Source: Candidatus Pelagisphaera phototrophica
GTDB taxonomy: Bacteria; Verrucomicrobiota; Verrucomicrobiia; Opitutales; Opitutaceae
Length of the DNA stretch: 64,000 nucleotides
Assembly (NCBI RefSeq): GCF_014529625.1
Contig: NZ_CP076039.1
Coordinates: 2,790,001-2,854,000, forward strand
Direction: 5' to 3'
Part shown: positions 44,896-53,250 of the stretch, in pieces
How the letters are laid out: each line of letters begins with the position of its first letter
Numbering within the stretch: position 1 is the first letter of the stretch
Position numbers and translations under genes: made by a program
Notes under the pieces: generated by a model
The model's input: only the letters and a program-made list of their open reading frames with translations
Databases searched by the model: none
What the model was told of the DNA's origin: nothing

Positions 44896-44987
44896 TGGCG
44901 GAGAGAGCGGGATTCGAACCCGCGGTACGGTATGACCCGTACGACGATTTAGCAAACCGTTGCTTTCGACCACTCAGCCATCTCTCC
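44896..44987 (-). tRNA. tRNA-Ser (anticodon GCU)
   Basis: The minus strand folds into a class II tRNA. It has a 7-bp acceptor GGAGAGA/TCTCTCC, D-arm TGGCTGAGTGG, an anticodon stem ACGGT/ATCGT with loop TTGCTAA (anticodon GCT, decoding AGC/AGU), a long variable arm (GTACGGGTCATACCGTAC), T-arm GCGGGTTCGAATCCCGC, discriminator G and an encoded CCA. The 92-base length fits tRNA-Ser. Three degenerate copies of its 3' end lie to the left in the same orientation, so this gene is the likely integration target for the accessory segments. Confidence 0.95.
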
Positions 44988-45212
44988 GGTTAAGACCCAC
45001 AAAGCTTTTGAAAAACCTGTAACCTAGCAATAAGAAAATTGACTGATTTCGTTTTCGAAAACAACGGTTCGGACCGTTGCTTATGCACTCCGTTTTTGTC
45101 GCCCCGATCTATCGGAGCTCAGAACAACCATTCAGCCGACCCTCCAGCAAGGCGACTCGCAAATCTGTTTATCTCATTTCGTATATCAAGAACTAAAATC
45201 GAGATATTTGTG

Positions 45213-45980
45213 ATGCAAAAAATGTGGTTTAGGATCTTTACGCAGAGGCGTAACACCTCTAATTCTTTTTTCCTAACCCACCAAAGACCCATTTTCGCTG
45301 TGAAGGCTAAAAATTATCTTAACGTTCTTACTAGTGCTCTCGCTATCATAGCAATTTCCATTGCCTTTACTTCCTGCGCCAAAAAGGAAAATACCGAAGA
45401 GCTTGCTCGAATAGCTGAACTGGAGCAGACAATCGCGGAGAAAGATAAGTTCGCTCAAGAGGAAGCCAAGAAAGCGGCCCTAGCAGAAGAGGCCCGACAA
45501 CTTGCGGAGGCAAAAGCCGCTAGTGAAGCGGCGGCTCAACAGGAAAAATTGCTCGAAATCGCTGCCCTGAAAGCCAGTGAAGAAGCCGCCCAAAGAAAGT
45601 CGGAAGCACTCCGCCTCGAGACTGAAAAGGAGGCCGCAAAGCTCGCGGCGGAAAGGAAGGCAATCGAGGAAAAAGCGGCTCAACTACAAGCCCTGCGGGA
45701 AAGGGAAGCCGCCGCATCAGCCGCCAAACTCAAGGAAGCTCAACTAGCGCTAAGAGAAGCCCAAGAGCAAGGTCGAGAAGATGTATCTGCCGCCCGGGAA
45801 GAAGCTCGCAAAGCAGCCATTGCCGAAATGGAAGCTCGAGCCGCTGCACGTGGACAGATGGCAATGACGGAAGTCATCTCCCGGGAAAGGGCTGAGAATC
45901 CCAAGCAAACCTACTACACCCCGGTCTACTCTCCCAAGACGGACACCAATCGCCTTTCTCCTTCTTACATTCTCGATTGA
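45213..45980 (+). CDS. Alanine-rich coiled-coil lipoprotein
   Basis: A 255-residue protein. Its N-terminus has a long n-region then a hydrophobic stretch (VLTSALAIIAISIAF) ending in the lipobox FTSC. Residues about 58-215 are an almost unbroken coiled coil of A, E, K, R and Q (EEAKKAALAEEARQLAEAKA). The last 35 residues are proline- and tyrosine-containing and not helical. A structural envelope role, such as a spacer between outer membrane and peptidoglycan, is plausible. The ATG at 45213 is preferred over the longer frame from 45039, which lacks a membrane signal at the front. Confidence 0.65.
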   Translation: MQKMWFRIFTQRRNTSNSFFLTHQRPIFAVKAKNYLNVLTSALAIIAISIAFTSCAKKENTEELARIAELEQTIAEKDKFAQEEAKKAALAEEARQLAEAKAASEAAAQQEKLLEIAALKASEEAAQRKSEALRLETEKEAAKLAAERKAIEEKAAQLQALREREAAASAAKLKEAQLALREAQEQGREDVSAAREEARKAAIAEMEARAAARGQMAMTEVISRERAENPKQTYYTPVYSPKTDTNRLSPSYILD

Positions 45981-46006
45981 AAGAATAGATCCCGGATCTG
46001 ATTTTA

Positions 46007-46786
46007 TCAAAAACCGGCGACGCTAAGTCGCCTTTTTTTAACGACCCAAAAGCGGCAATCTTCAGAAAACTCGCGAACGCTAGAAGACTCGTCGGACAAT
46101 TCACTCCTCATCTGATCCTCGCTTAAGGACCATCCCGTTGCCTTCAGGTCCTGAACTATATCATCGCGCGTAGGAACGTGCATAAAGGACGTTCCATGTC
46201 TCGTCTCGAAGTGCCGATCGCCCATTTCCAGCAAATTCGGATTACGTTCGATGTTGTGTTCGAAATTATCTGGATCCCGAAAAACGGATCGATACAGCCG
46301 GTCCGCCCGGTCAAGCGTTGAAAAAATGAATCGCCCATCGGGTTTGATCACCCGCCAAACCTCTTTTAAAGCCCTTCGCCGATTCTCTCTCCCTGGAATC
46401 TGCATCAAACCATTGAACCCGAAAATGACCCCATCAAAACGCTCTTCAGGGTAGGATAATCCAGTTGCATCTTCGCATCGGAAATCGATGATAGCCCCCT
46501 TGCAGTCGGCTATATCGCGCGCTTCAGCGACCATGGATTCAGAAAGGTCGGCCCCTTCCACACGCTTAAAGCCCATTTTCCATAAACCGAACGCGATTCG
46601 CCCGGCCCCGCATCCCAGATCCAAGACCTGGTCATCCCGACCAAACCATTTCTCTATCAAGGCAATTTCAGATTTCCAAAGACCGATGTTGGCAACTGCC
46701 CTCCGATAATGTTCGATGGTTCTGGGGTCACTAAAGTATTCTCGGATTCGCTTAATATTTACGGGGCTGTCATTATTCGTCCTCAT
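46007..46786 (-). CDS. Class I SAM-dependent methyltransferase
   Basis: A 259-residue cytoplasmic enzyme with motif I VLDLGCGAGRIAFGLW (about residues 55-70), acidic motif II VEGADLSESMV, motif with FRCEDATGLSYPEERFDGVI and the post-motif VWRVIKPDGRFIFST. The arrangement fits the methyltransf_11/25 group. The substrate cannot be told from sequence. It is divergent from rplU and convergent with the coiled-coil lipoprotein. Confidence 0.87.
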   Translation of the reverse strand: MRTNNDSPVNIKRIREYFSDPRTIEHYRRAVANIGLWKSEIALIEKWFGRDDQVLDLGCGAGRIAFGLWKMGFKRVEGADLSESMVAEARDIADCKGAIIDFRCEDATGLSYPEERFDGVIFGFNGLMQIPGRENRRRALKEVWRVIKPDGRFIFSTLDRADRLYRSVFRDPDNFEHNIERNPNLLEMGDRHFETRHGTSFMHVPTRDDIVQDLKATGWSLSEDQMRSELSDESSSVREFSEDCRFWVVKKRRLSVAGF

Positions 46787-46857
46787 AGATCGAAAATATT
46801 CAGAAAAAAGATTGATTCACAGAGAAGAACTGCCCTTATTACGCGGTTTTATTTCAA

Positions 46858-47172
46858 ATGAAAGCAACCATCCAAACACAGGGCAAGCAGTACACGGTAC
46901 AAGAAGGTGACGTTCTCATCCTAAATCGCTATCCCGAAACTGAAACCGGATCGAAGATCGAGATTAGCGAAGTACTCACTCTTGGTGAAGGCGATGGCTT
47001 TCAGTTGGGAGCTCCTTTTGTTAAAGGGGCCATGGTTAAAGCAACCATCCTCGAAAACAAGCGCGGACGTAAGGTCGTGATCTTCAAAAAAAAGAAGCGC
47101 AAGGGCTACAACCGCCGCCGCGGTCATCGCCAAGAACTTTCCGTAATCAAGATTGATTCGATCGAGTCTTAA
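46858..47172 (+). CDS. rplU: 50S ribosomal protein bL21
   Basis: A 104-residue protein starting [18 protein letters not shown], with [20 protein letters not shown] in the middle and [17 protein letters not shown] near the end, the basic loop that contacts 23S rRNA. It has the usual bL21 length. It is followed 24 bases later by rpmA and the two share a terminator at 47463, the common bacterial arrangement. Confidence 0.97.
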   Translation: MKATIQTQGKQYTVQEGDVLILNRYPETETGSKIEISEVLTLGEGDGFQLGAPFVKGAMVKATILENKRGRKVVIFKKKKRKGYNRRRGHRQELSVIKIDSIES

Positions 47173-47196
47173 TCCTCAAAGAGAGAATTTCTAGAA

Positions 47197-47439
47197 ATGG
47201 CCCATAAAAAAGGACAAGGAACCAGTAAGAACGGACGTGACAGCGCAGCTCAGCGTCTCGGCGTGAAGAAATTTGGTGGCCAGCAGGTCATTGCCGGCAA
47301 TATCATCGTCCGCCAACGCGGAACTCGCTTCCACCCAGGCTTGAACGTGGGAATGGGGCGTGACCATACATTATTTGCTCTGAAGGACGGTGTTGTCGTA
47401 TTCGACAAGACACGCCGCAAGGTTGCAGTCGAAGCGTAG
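47197..47439 (+). CDS. rpmA: 50S ribosomal protein bL27
   Basis: An 80-residue protein starting [16 protein letters not shown], followed by [20 protein letters not shown] and [20 protein letters not shown], all hallmarks of bL27, whose N-terminal tail reaches the peptidyl transferase centre. The start has no N-terminal cleavable extension. It is the second gene of the rplU-rpmA operon. No obg gene follows. Confidence 0.97.
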   Translation: MAHKKGQGTSKNGRDSAAQRLGVKKFGGQQVIAGNIIVRQRGTRFHPGLNVGMGRDHTLFALKDGVVVFDKTRRKVAVEA

Positions 47440-47462
47440 TCGCTTACCGATATCGGAATTTT

Positions 47463-47497
47463 AAAGCCCTCTTTCGCTATGCGGAAGAGGGCTTTTT
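47463..47497 (+). terminator. Rho-independent terminator of rplU-rpmA
   Basis: An 11-base stem AAAGCCCTCTT pairs with AAGAGGGCTTT around an 11-base loop, followed by T residues. It starts 24 bases after the rpmA stop codon. Confidence 0.88.
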
Positions 47498-47625
47498 CGT
47501 ATGTTGGCTTAAGGCTTCTCCTCCAACGAGCGATTAATAGGCATAACCGCAAGTGATGGACGATAAACGATTCAACGATTTACCGAAGCAGCGTGCACTT
47601 ATAGGGGAACACCTTATTTGGCTCG

Positions 47626-47910
47626 ATGCGGAGATCGATGCAGCCCAAGGAGAAAGCGCCACCACCCTCGCCTCAAGATGGAATCCCTGCGAATCGGCTC
47701 AAGGACCTTGAAGCACCCTTTGAAGCACACCCATCACTGTCCCCTATCGAAGATCCTAACCCAAATTTGGCGGTTCCCGAAATTTACGATGAACTTGGAC
47801 CTGAAACGGGCAGTTCAGTAAATGAAGCGCGAGGGGGATGCATGGCGATTTTTGCCGTCGCATTTTTAGCTTTGATAGCCCTCGTAGTCTGGGTCTACAT
47901 TAAGTATTGA
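47626..47910 (+). CDS. Predicted tail-anchored membrane protein, possibly the 3' part of a frameshifted gene
   Basis: A 94-residue frame, proline-rich at first (KEKAPPPSPQDGIPAN, then LEAPFEAHPSLSPIEDPNPN) and ending in one membrane segment (MAIFAVAFLALIALVVWVYI) with only KY after it. Another frame starts at the ATG at 47556 and reads [20 protein letters not shown] followed by IWLDAEIDAAQ before entering this region. The two join well if one base is shifted near 47630-47640. So the real gene may be 47556-47910 with a frameshift, or two overlapping genes. No family was recognised. Confidence 0.45.
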   Translation: MRRSMQPKEKAPPPSPQDGIPANRLKDLEAPFEAHPSLSPIEDPNPNLAVPEIYDELGPETGSSVNEARGGCMAIFAVAFLALIALVVWVYIKY

Positions 47911-47943
47911 GCATGCATTGTTCTGGGAGAAGAAGCGTTCCTT

Positions 47944-49344
47944 CTATCGTAAGGCGTGGGTATTCGCCATGGCAATTCCGCTCAACATGCTTCCCACAAT
48001 ACCGAGAAAGCCCTGGTCCGTACCGCATATAAAGAGATTCGAAACGGGAGTCGTGCCATCCTTCGTCTTACGGGGAGCTCCGTATATGGCTCCACGCTGT
48101 TTCCAGGTAAAGTGTTCCACCGTCTTCGGAGTGAACATATCGTGGGCGATGCAGTACTTTGAGTAGTCCAAGGAATTAGGTGGCATAAACCCCTTCGCCG
48201 CGTTCCAAATACGACTTCTCCAATTCTCCTTCTCGGATTTGTATTCTTCCTCTGTATACATCTTCCACGTCTCATAGTTTGCCAAGCAGGTGACCCTCAC
48301 AATTCCTTCCGTCAGATTGGTCTCTCCGTAGTCAAAATTATTCGGTATGCAAATAACGCCACTCGTCAGATCGACCGGGTCCCTCGCCTCCCGATAGGCA
48401 AAACGGTCTCTGTTATTGAAGAAGACTATCGTATCGTTGCCCCAATTAAACGACGAAGGCTGGTGTTTGAAAATCGAGATCGTTTCTGTAAAGGACAACC
48501 TACCCGCCTTAATATCCGTTTCGCTTGCGATTTTCTCCGAGCAGAGCGAGTAGGTTTCGGGCAATCCTACTGAAGACAGAACAATATCTGCCTGAACCTC
48601 TTCCCCACTATCCAATATGAGTCGGTCCACACGTCCCTTCTCAATCTTGAACGAAGCCACCCCAGTCTTCATCCTTCGAATACCCCCTGCCTCTTTGTAC
48701 CGCAGGAGCAGCAATTTAATAATATTGCGAATACCCTCTTGGGGACGGGCGAAACCCTCAAAGAAAATAGACTTAAACATCACCACGAACTGTCCAAAGT
48801 CCATATCGTCTTCAGTCGAACTTCCATAGTACATCAGAGGGCAGAAGATCATATCCTCGAGAACGACATCGGTGATGCATCGCCTTACCACTTCGCGAGC
48901 AGATTGATAGCGATAGTTAAACTTCATATCATCAAAAGCTTGAATGGTCTCTACCAATTTTCTGAACCCATCCATTTCGTTGCGAAACTCGCGCTCCACT
49001 TCTGACTCCAGTAAGCCAAATTCATTATTAAACCGAAGGTCCCTCCCGGGAAAAGCAACTCTCGACCCTAACTGCTCGGACAAATTTAGCTCCTCGCGAC
49101 TGATTCGCAGCTGCCGCAGAATGCGATTGAGCGGCGCTCGCTTAACACCAGGCTTGACAAAATTCGTCATCGCGTGGAGGCCAACATCGTACTTTCTACC
49201 CTCTTTAAAATAGAAACTATTCAGCCCACCCGGAGCGTAATGCCGCTCGAAGATGCAGACTTTCTTACCAAAATGGGCAAGACGAATACCCGCAGCGATG
49301 CCTGACATCCCTGCTCCGATTATCGCCACATCATACCTTTCCAT
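47944..49344 (-). CDS. CrtI/phytoene-desaturase-like FAD-dependent oxidoreductase
   Basis: A 466-residue flavoprotein with an N-terminal dinucleotide fold DVAIIGAGMSGIAAGIRLA, then ERHYAPGGLNSFY (the second FAD-contact segment) and a C-terminal FICGTDQGFLGIVGSMLSG that closes the FAD site. The overall layout matches the CrtI/retinol-saturase/desaturase family. No carotenoid genes are visible. It is next to an ACP and ketosynthase on the same strand, so an acyl or polyene substrate is possible. A strong terminator separates it from the ACP gene, so it probably has its own promoter. Confidence 0.8.
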   Translation of the reverse strand: MERYDVAIIGAGMSGIAAGIRLAHFGKKVCIFERHYAPGGLNSFYFKEGRKYDVGLHAMTNFVKPGVKRAPLNRILRQLRISREELNLSEQLGSRVAFPGRDLRFNNEFGLLESEVEREFRNEMDGFRKLVETIQAFDDMKFNYRYQSAREVVRRCITDVVLEDMIFCPLMYYGSSTEDDMDFGQFVVMFKSIFFEGFARPQEGIRNIIKLLLLRYKEAGGIRRMKTGVASFKIEKGRVDRLILDSGEEVQADIVLSSVGLPETYSLCSEKIASETDIKAGRLSFTETISIFKHQPSSFNWGNDTIVFFNNRDRFAYREARDPVDLTSGVICIPNNFDYGETNLTEGIVRVTCLANYETWKMYTEEEYKSEKENWRSRIWNAAKGFMPPNSLDYSKYCIAHDMFTPKTVEHFTWKQRGAIYGAPRKTKDGTTPVSNLFICGTDQGFLGIVGSMLSGIAMANTHALR

Positions 49345-49368
49345 TTTTCGTATCTATCTGTGTAATAC

Positions 49369-49398
49369 AAAAAATGGCCCGACGCGTACGTCGGGCCA
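49369..49398 (-). terminator. Rho-independent terminator after the ACP gene
   Basis: A perfect 10-bp stem (TGGCCCGACG with CGTCGGGCCA) and a four-base loop are followed on the minus strand by six T residues. It lies 22 bases after the ACP stop codon and 25 bases before the CrtI-like start. Confidence 0.9.
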
Positions 49399-49419
49399 AA
49401 ATTCCTAAATGCTCACCAA

Positions 49420-49674
49420 CTAGACTAATGCGTCGAACTTCGGAGTCAAATACTCCGCACAGCTGTCCAATGAAACTAAGTTCCCGTATTCGCCCTCTGG
49501 GACTTCAATGTCATGCTTCTTGCGAAGCTCCATGACAATATCGAGGAAATCCATAGAATCGAGATCCAGTTGTTCCCGCAATGCCACCTCTGACTTTACA
49601 TCGCTCAACTCCTCGTCAGGAGCGATTTCCGCGATGATGTCGAGAACCACTTGCTTACATTCGTCTTTAGTCAT
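49420..49674 (-). CDS. Acyl carrier protein
   Basis: An 84-residue acidic helical protein starting MTKDECKQVVLDIIAEIAPD, with LREQLDLDSMDFLDIVMELR, in which the Ser of DSMD takes 4'-phosphopantetheine. The start at 49674 is preferred over the longer frame. Seventeen bases separate it from the ketosynthase upstream. It is not the standard AcpP of fatty acid synthesis, since its sequence and neighbours differ. It probably carries the acyl chain extended by the adjacent ketosynthase. Confidence 0.88.
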   Translation of the reverse strand: MTKDECKQVVLDIIAEIAPDEELSDVKSEVALREQLDLDSMDFLDIVMELRKKHDIEVPEGEYGNLVSLDSCAEYLTPKFDALV

Positions 49675-49691
49675 AAAAATACGTCCGTTTT

Positions 49692-50927
49692 CTAGTCTGA
49701 AAAGCACCTTACAATCAGCGCTGAATTTATTCCGAGCATACCAAAGGAGTTATTCAGAATGGCGTCAACCCGTTTTGCCTCGATGGATCGGTTCAGAACA
49801 AGGTTGGGCATTTCACAATTTGGATCCAACTGGTCAACGTTAATAGATGGGTGCACCATCTTGTCTTCAAAAGACGGAAGATTTCCAGCTAGCTCCAATG
49901 CTCCCGCAGCGCCCATGGCATGCCCAATAAACCCTTTTGTATTATTGATATACGTATCGGGGCAATTCGCAAAAACCTCCCGAATAGCAGTACATTCCTG
50001 TATGTCTCCAAGGGGGGTCGCAGTAGCGTGGGTATTGACAATGTGGATTTCATTCGGGGCCATTTCAGCCTTTTTTAAGGCCGCCCGTATACACTGCGTC
50101 TGCCGTTCTGGATTGGGCAAGACGTAGTCTGTCGCGTCGGAATTGACATGGTAACCCGTAATTTCCCCATAAATCTTTGCTCCTCTAGCTTGGGCATCCT
50201 CTAGTCGCTCCATTGTATACAACGCCCCCCCTTCACTCACTACGATCCCGTTTCGTTCCACGTCAAACGGACGCGATGCCTTATTCGGATCTTCATGTTC
50301 CGCCAAGGCACCTTGGCTCTTAAAACCGGCGAAAATCCCAAATGTGTGAATGCTCTCCGACACTCCACCCGCAATCGCTAAATCAACTTCGCCCAATCGC
50401 AACATCTGCAGAGCGTGGATCAACCCTAAGTTTCCCGCGGCACAAGCAGCCCCGATCGCATAAGAAGGACCCGTCACCTTAAGATTCAAAGAGGTCTCTC
50501 CCGCGGGATTATTGGCAACGGTTCTTGGATTGTGATGATGGCTCCAAAACTTGGTATCGTAGTCAAATTGGGAAATGTTGTGGATCTCGTTTTCCGTTTC
50601 CACGTTTCCATGCTCCGTGGTCCCAATATAGATTCCAACACGGTCTTTCGATACTCCCTCGAAATCGATCCCACTATCGAGAACCGCTTCTCTCGCGCAG
50701 TAAATGGAGATGCTTCCCGCTCGAGTCCCCACCCGGACTTCCTTCTTTTTTTGGTATCGAAGTGGGTCAAAATCGCAAATCCCCGCTAGCACCTCACCCA
50801 TATAGCGGATCTCAGTGCGGCTGATGCCAGCGACCCCATTCAGAAGGTTTGCCCTGTACTCGGATAGGCTGTTGCCGTTCGGTGCGGTCAGTCCAACACC
50901 CGTAATTACGATCCTGCTAAGCTCCAT
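49692..50927 (-). CDS. Beta-ketoacyl-ACP synthase (FabF-like)
   Basis: A 411-residue ketosynthase starting RIVITGVGLTAPNGNSL. The nucleophile lies in AIGAACAAGNLGLIHALQML, the first His in VNTHATATPLGD and the second in INNTKGFIGHAMGAAGALEL, so the Cys-His-His triad is complete. The length fits KAS II-type enzymes. It sits directly upstream of the ACP gene, with a CrtI-like oxidoreductase beyond a terminator. A dedicated acyl or polyene pathway is more likely than housekeeping fatty acid synthesis, but this is inference. Confidence 0.88.
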   Translation of the reverse strand: MELSRIVITGVGLTAPNGNSLSEYRANLLNGVAGISRTEIRYMGEVLAGICDFDPLRYQKKKEVRVGTRAGSISIYCAREAVLDSGIDFEGVSKDRVGIYIGTTEHGNVETENEIHNISQFDYDTKFWSHHHNPRTVANNPAGETSLNLKVTGPSYAIGAACAAGNLGLIHALQMLRLGEVDLAIAGGVSESIHTFGIFAGFKSQGALAEHEDPNKASRPFDVERNGIVVSEGGALYTMERLEDAQARGAKIYGEITGYHVNSDATDYVLPNPERQTQCIRAALKKAEMAPNEIHIVNTHATATPLGDIQECTAIREVFANCPDTYINNTKGFIGHAMGAAGALELAGNLPSFEDKMVHPSINVDQLDPNCEMPNLVLNRSIEAKRVDAILNNSFGMLGINSALIVRCFSD

Positions 50928-51013
50928 TTCTTGGAAATATTAATTTTACCATCCGTAAGAGAATGTTCTTTGCGTAGCTAAAAAGTCCTCCTTATCAATA
51001 CTAAACCAGAATA

Positions 51014-52003
51014 ATGAAGATACTAGTCGTCGGCGGAGCCGGATTCATCGGGAGTCACTGTGTGAGACAGTTGCTCGCAGCGGGTCACGAACCCTTAATA
51101 CTGGACAATTTCGTCTACGGCCACCGCGACTCCATCCCGCAGGGCCTAACCGTCTACGACGGCGACATGGGTGACATCTCGTTCACCCAACCGATTCTGG
51201 AAAAGGAGAAGGTCGACATCGTCATGCATTTCGCCGCATTCGCCTACGTCGGTGAATCCACGACGGATCCCCTCAAGTACTACGACAACAACATCTCCAA
51301 AACCGTTCACCTGCTGCAAGCGATGAGAAACACCAAGGTGAACACCTTCATATTCAGTTCGTCCTGCACTATTTTTGGGGACACAAATGAGATGCCATTG
51401 CACGAGGACGTCCCCCGCCAAGCCTTCAGTCCCTATGGCCAAACCAAGCAGGATGTGGAGGTTCTCCTCGGATACTGTGCCAAGGCCTACGGATTGTCTT
51501 ACGCCTGCTTCCGCTACTTCAATGCATCCGGCGCGGATCCGGATGGAAAAATCGGTGAGGACCACGACCCGGAAACCCACCTCATCCCGCTCGCCATTCA
51601 AGCCGCCAGAGGTCAACGCGACAAGCTGGTCATTTTTGGCACCGACTACCCCACTCCAGACGGGACCTGCCTTCGAGACTATATCCATGTCAACGACTTG
51701 AGCCGCGCCCACATCGCATCTTTCGAAAAACTGCAAACTCCAGGAACAGAGCTCCATTACAATCTCGGAACCGGAAAACCGTCCAGCGTCCTAGAAGTTA
51801 TCAATACAGTCGAGGACGTCACCGGCCTTAAAGTCCCGCACGAGTTTGGTCCCAGAAGACCTGGAGACGTTCCTGCCGCCTACGCTTATCCCGAAAAAGC
51901 AATCAAAGAGCTCAACTGGGACATCGAATTTCTTGATATCAAATCAATTGTTGAGACCGCTTGGAAATGGCACCAATCCAATCCGAACGGTTTTGAAGAA
52001 TAA
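51014..52003 (+). CDS. galE: UDP-glucose 4-epimerase
   Basis: A 329-residue extended SDR interconverting UDP-glucose and UDP-galactose with bound NAD. It begins MKILVVGGAGFIGSHCVRQL, shows FSSSCTIFGD with the catalytic Ser/Thr region, the YxxxK motif as YGQTK, then FRYFNASGADPDGKIGEDH and GTCLRDYIHVNDL, all typical of GalE. It is divergent from the ketosynthase gene. It probably supplies UDP-galactose for surface polysaccharide. Confidence 0.94.
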   Translation: MKILVVGGAGFIGSHCVRQLLAAGHEPLILDNFVYGHRDSIPQGLTVYDGDMGDISFTQPILEKEKVDIVMHFAAFAYVGESTTDPLKYYDNNISKTVHLLQAMRNTKVNTFIFSSSCTIFGDTNEMPLHEDVPRQAFSPYGQTKQDVEVLLGYCAKAYGLSYACFRYFNASGADPDGKIGEDHDPETHLIPLAIQAARGQRDKLVIFGTDYPTPDGTCLRDYIHVNDLSRAHIASFEKLQTPGTELHYNLGTGKPSSVLEVINTVEDVTGLKVPHEFGPRRPGDVPAAYAYPEKAIKELNWDIEFLDIKSIVETAWKWHQSNPNGFEE

Positions 52004-52234
52004 CCCGCGCAAAGAAACCGGCTAGAGTCCGATTTCCACCTGGGCTTGCTCGCAAATCGAGTTTTCCTTAAGGGTCTCTAGGGGTGGCTTTGTCTAGTTA
52101 AGAACTTTAACGTATATTCAGATATTTTACTGGAAGCTCAACAAATTCGTTTCCAACTCTTATACCGTTAGTATCGATTTTGAGGCGAGTTTCCACATTA
52201 CTCCCTAGCATTCCCCTCAAGCTCTTGGGCCTAC

Positions 52235-52870
52235 ATGAACGTCATCGTTATAGAAGACCAAATCCTATTTCGTGAACTCATCGTTTCCGTTCTAAGGAAC
52301 GACTTTGATATCAATGTTCTGGGCGAATACGATGACGGTGAGACCGGCATGGAAGCCTGCCTAGACGATAGCCCAGACCTTCTCGTGCTCGATATCAAAA
52401 TCAAGAAGCTAGGGGGCCTCACAGTTTTCAACCGTTTGAAAGACCGGGTGCCGGATATGAAGATCATTCTAGTTTCCGCCCACTTAACACCCGAAATCGT
52501 GAAAAGCAGCGTCGAGCGCGGCGTAAACGGACTGGTCACGAAGAACAGCTCAATCGAAAGCCTTAAGGACGCCATCGGGCAAATCCTCAAAAGAACGGTA
52601 TACTATTGCCCGGAAGCTTACAACCTACTCCGCCAACCTATCTCCAACAAGGACTACAACGACAGTCTAAAAATGCTCACACCTCGCGAGACCGATGTGC
52701 TCCAGATGGTAGGTGAAGGCTACAGTTCCAAAAAGATTGCCCAGTCATTCGGCTTGAGCGTTCGTACGATCGACGCCCATCGCAGCAATATCATGCGAAA
52801 GCTAAAGCTCCGTGGAGCCACCGACATGACTCGCCTCGCCGTTAAACTGAAGCTGGTAAGCCAAGACTAG
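52235..52870 (+). CDS. NarL/LuxR-type response regulator
   Basis: A 211-residue two-domain regulator. The receiver domain has VIEDQILFREL, the phospho-accepting Asp in LLVLDIKIKKLGG (about residue 50), and ILVSAH and VTKNSS positions completing the acidic pocket. The C-terminal GerE-type HTH is seen as LTPRETDVLQMVGEGYSSKK followed by AQSFGLSVRTIDAHRSNIM. No histidine kinase is adjacent. The convergent Hpt gene ends three bases away, suggesting a phosphorelay. Target genes cannot be read from sequence. Confidence 0.9.
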   Translation: MNVIVIEDQILFRELIVSVLRNDFDINVLGEYDDGETGMEACLDDSPDLLVLDIKIKKLGGLTVFNRLKDRVPDMKIILVSAHLTPEIVKSSVERGVNGLVTKNSSIESLKDAIGQILKRTVYYCPEAYNLLRQPISNKDYNDSLKMLTPRETDVLQMVGEGYSSKKIAQSFGLSVRTIDAHRSNIMRKLKLRGATDMTRLAVKLKLVSQD

Positions 52871-52873
52871 CAC

Positions 52874-53245
52874 TTAGCTCAAAAAGCGTTTCGCCTCGAG
52901 GCAATACAAAGTATACTCCTCTCCCAGAAGGTCAGCCAGGCCGTCTAGGTTTAGGAATTCTCCTTCGGAGCGGCACACGAGAACGCCCTCCGTTGTGAGT
53001 GCGTAAATGCGATCCGCACCCATTGCAGCAGACGAACCCTTCATCTTGTGGATGACCTCATGGATATCTGCGTGCACGCCTTTGGGAAGTAGCTCTCGCA
53101 ATTCAGCGATTAGCTCTGGCCCTTCCGATTCGAAGATCGAATAAAGGCGATTGAACAAGGAGCCAACGCCAACTACCTGTTCTTGCAGCTCGCGTACATG
53201 AGCTTCATTTATGGGTTCAATATTTGTTAAGTCTGGGACGCGCAT
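52874..53245 (-). CDS. Histidine phosphotransfer (Hpt) domain protein
   Basis: A 123-residue four-helix protein whose helix carries IHKMKGSSAAMGADRIYALT, where the His of HKMKGSS is the phosphorylated residue. It lacks any kinase or receiver domain. It converges on the response regulator with only three bases between their stops, and its start is six bases from the recR stop on the same strand. It likely relays phosphate in a multistep pathway involving that regulator. Confidence 0.85.
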   Translation of the reverse strand: MRVPDLTNIEPINEAHVRELQEQVVGVGSLFNRLYSIFESEGPELIAELRELLPKGVHADIHEVIHKMKGSSAAMGADRIYALTTEGVLVCRSEGEFLNLDGLADLLGEEYTLYCLEAKRFLS

Positions 53246-53250
53246 TCTAT

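Noticed and set aside
45480..45717. Minus-strand frames opposite the coiled-coil lipoprotein.
   Set aside because: They are antisense shadows of the Ala/Glu/Lys-rich coding sequence.
51146..51757. A 203-codon minus-strand frame.
   Set aside because: It lies wholly inside galE, whose motifs are certain, and has no family resemblance.
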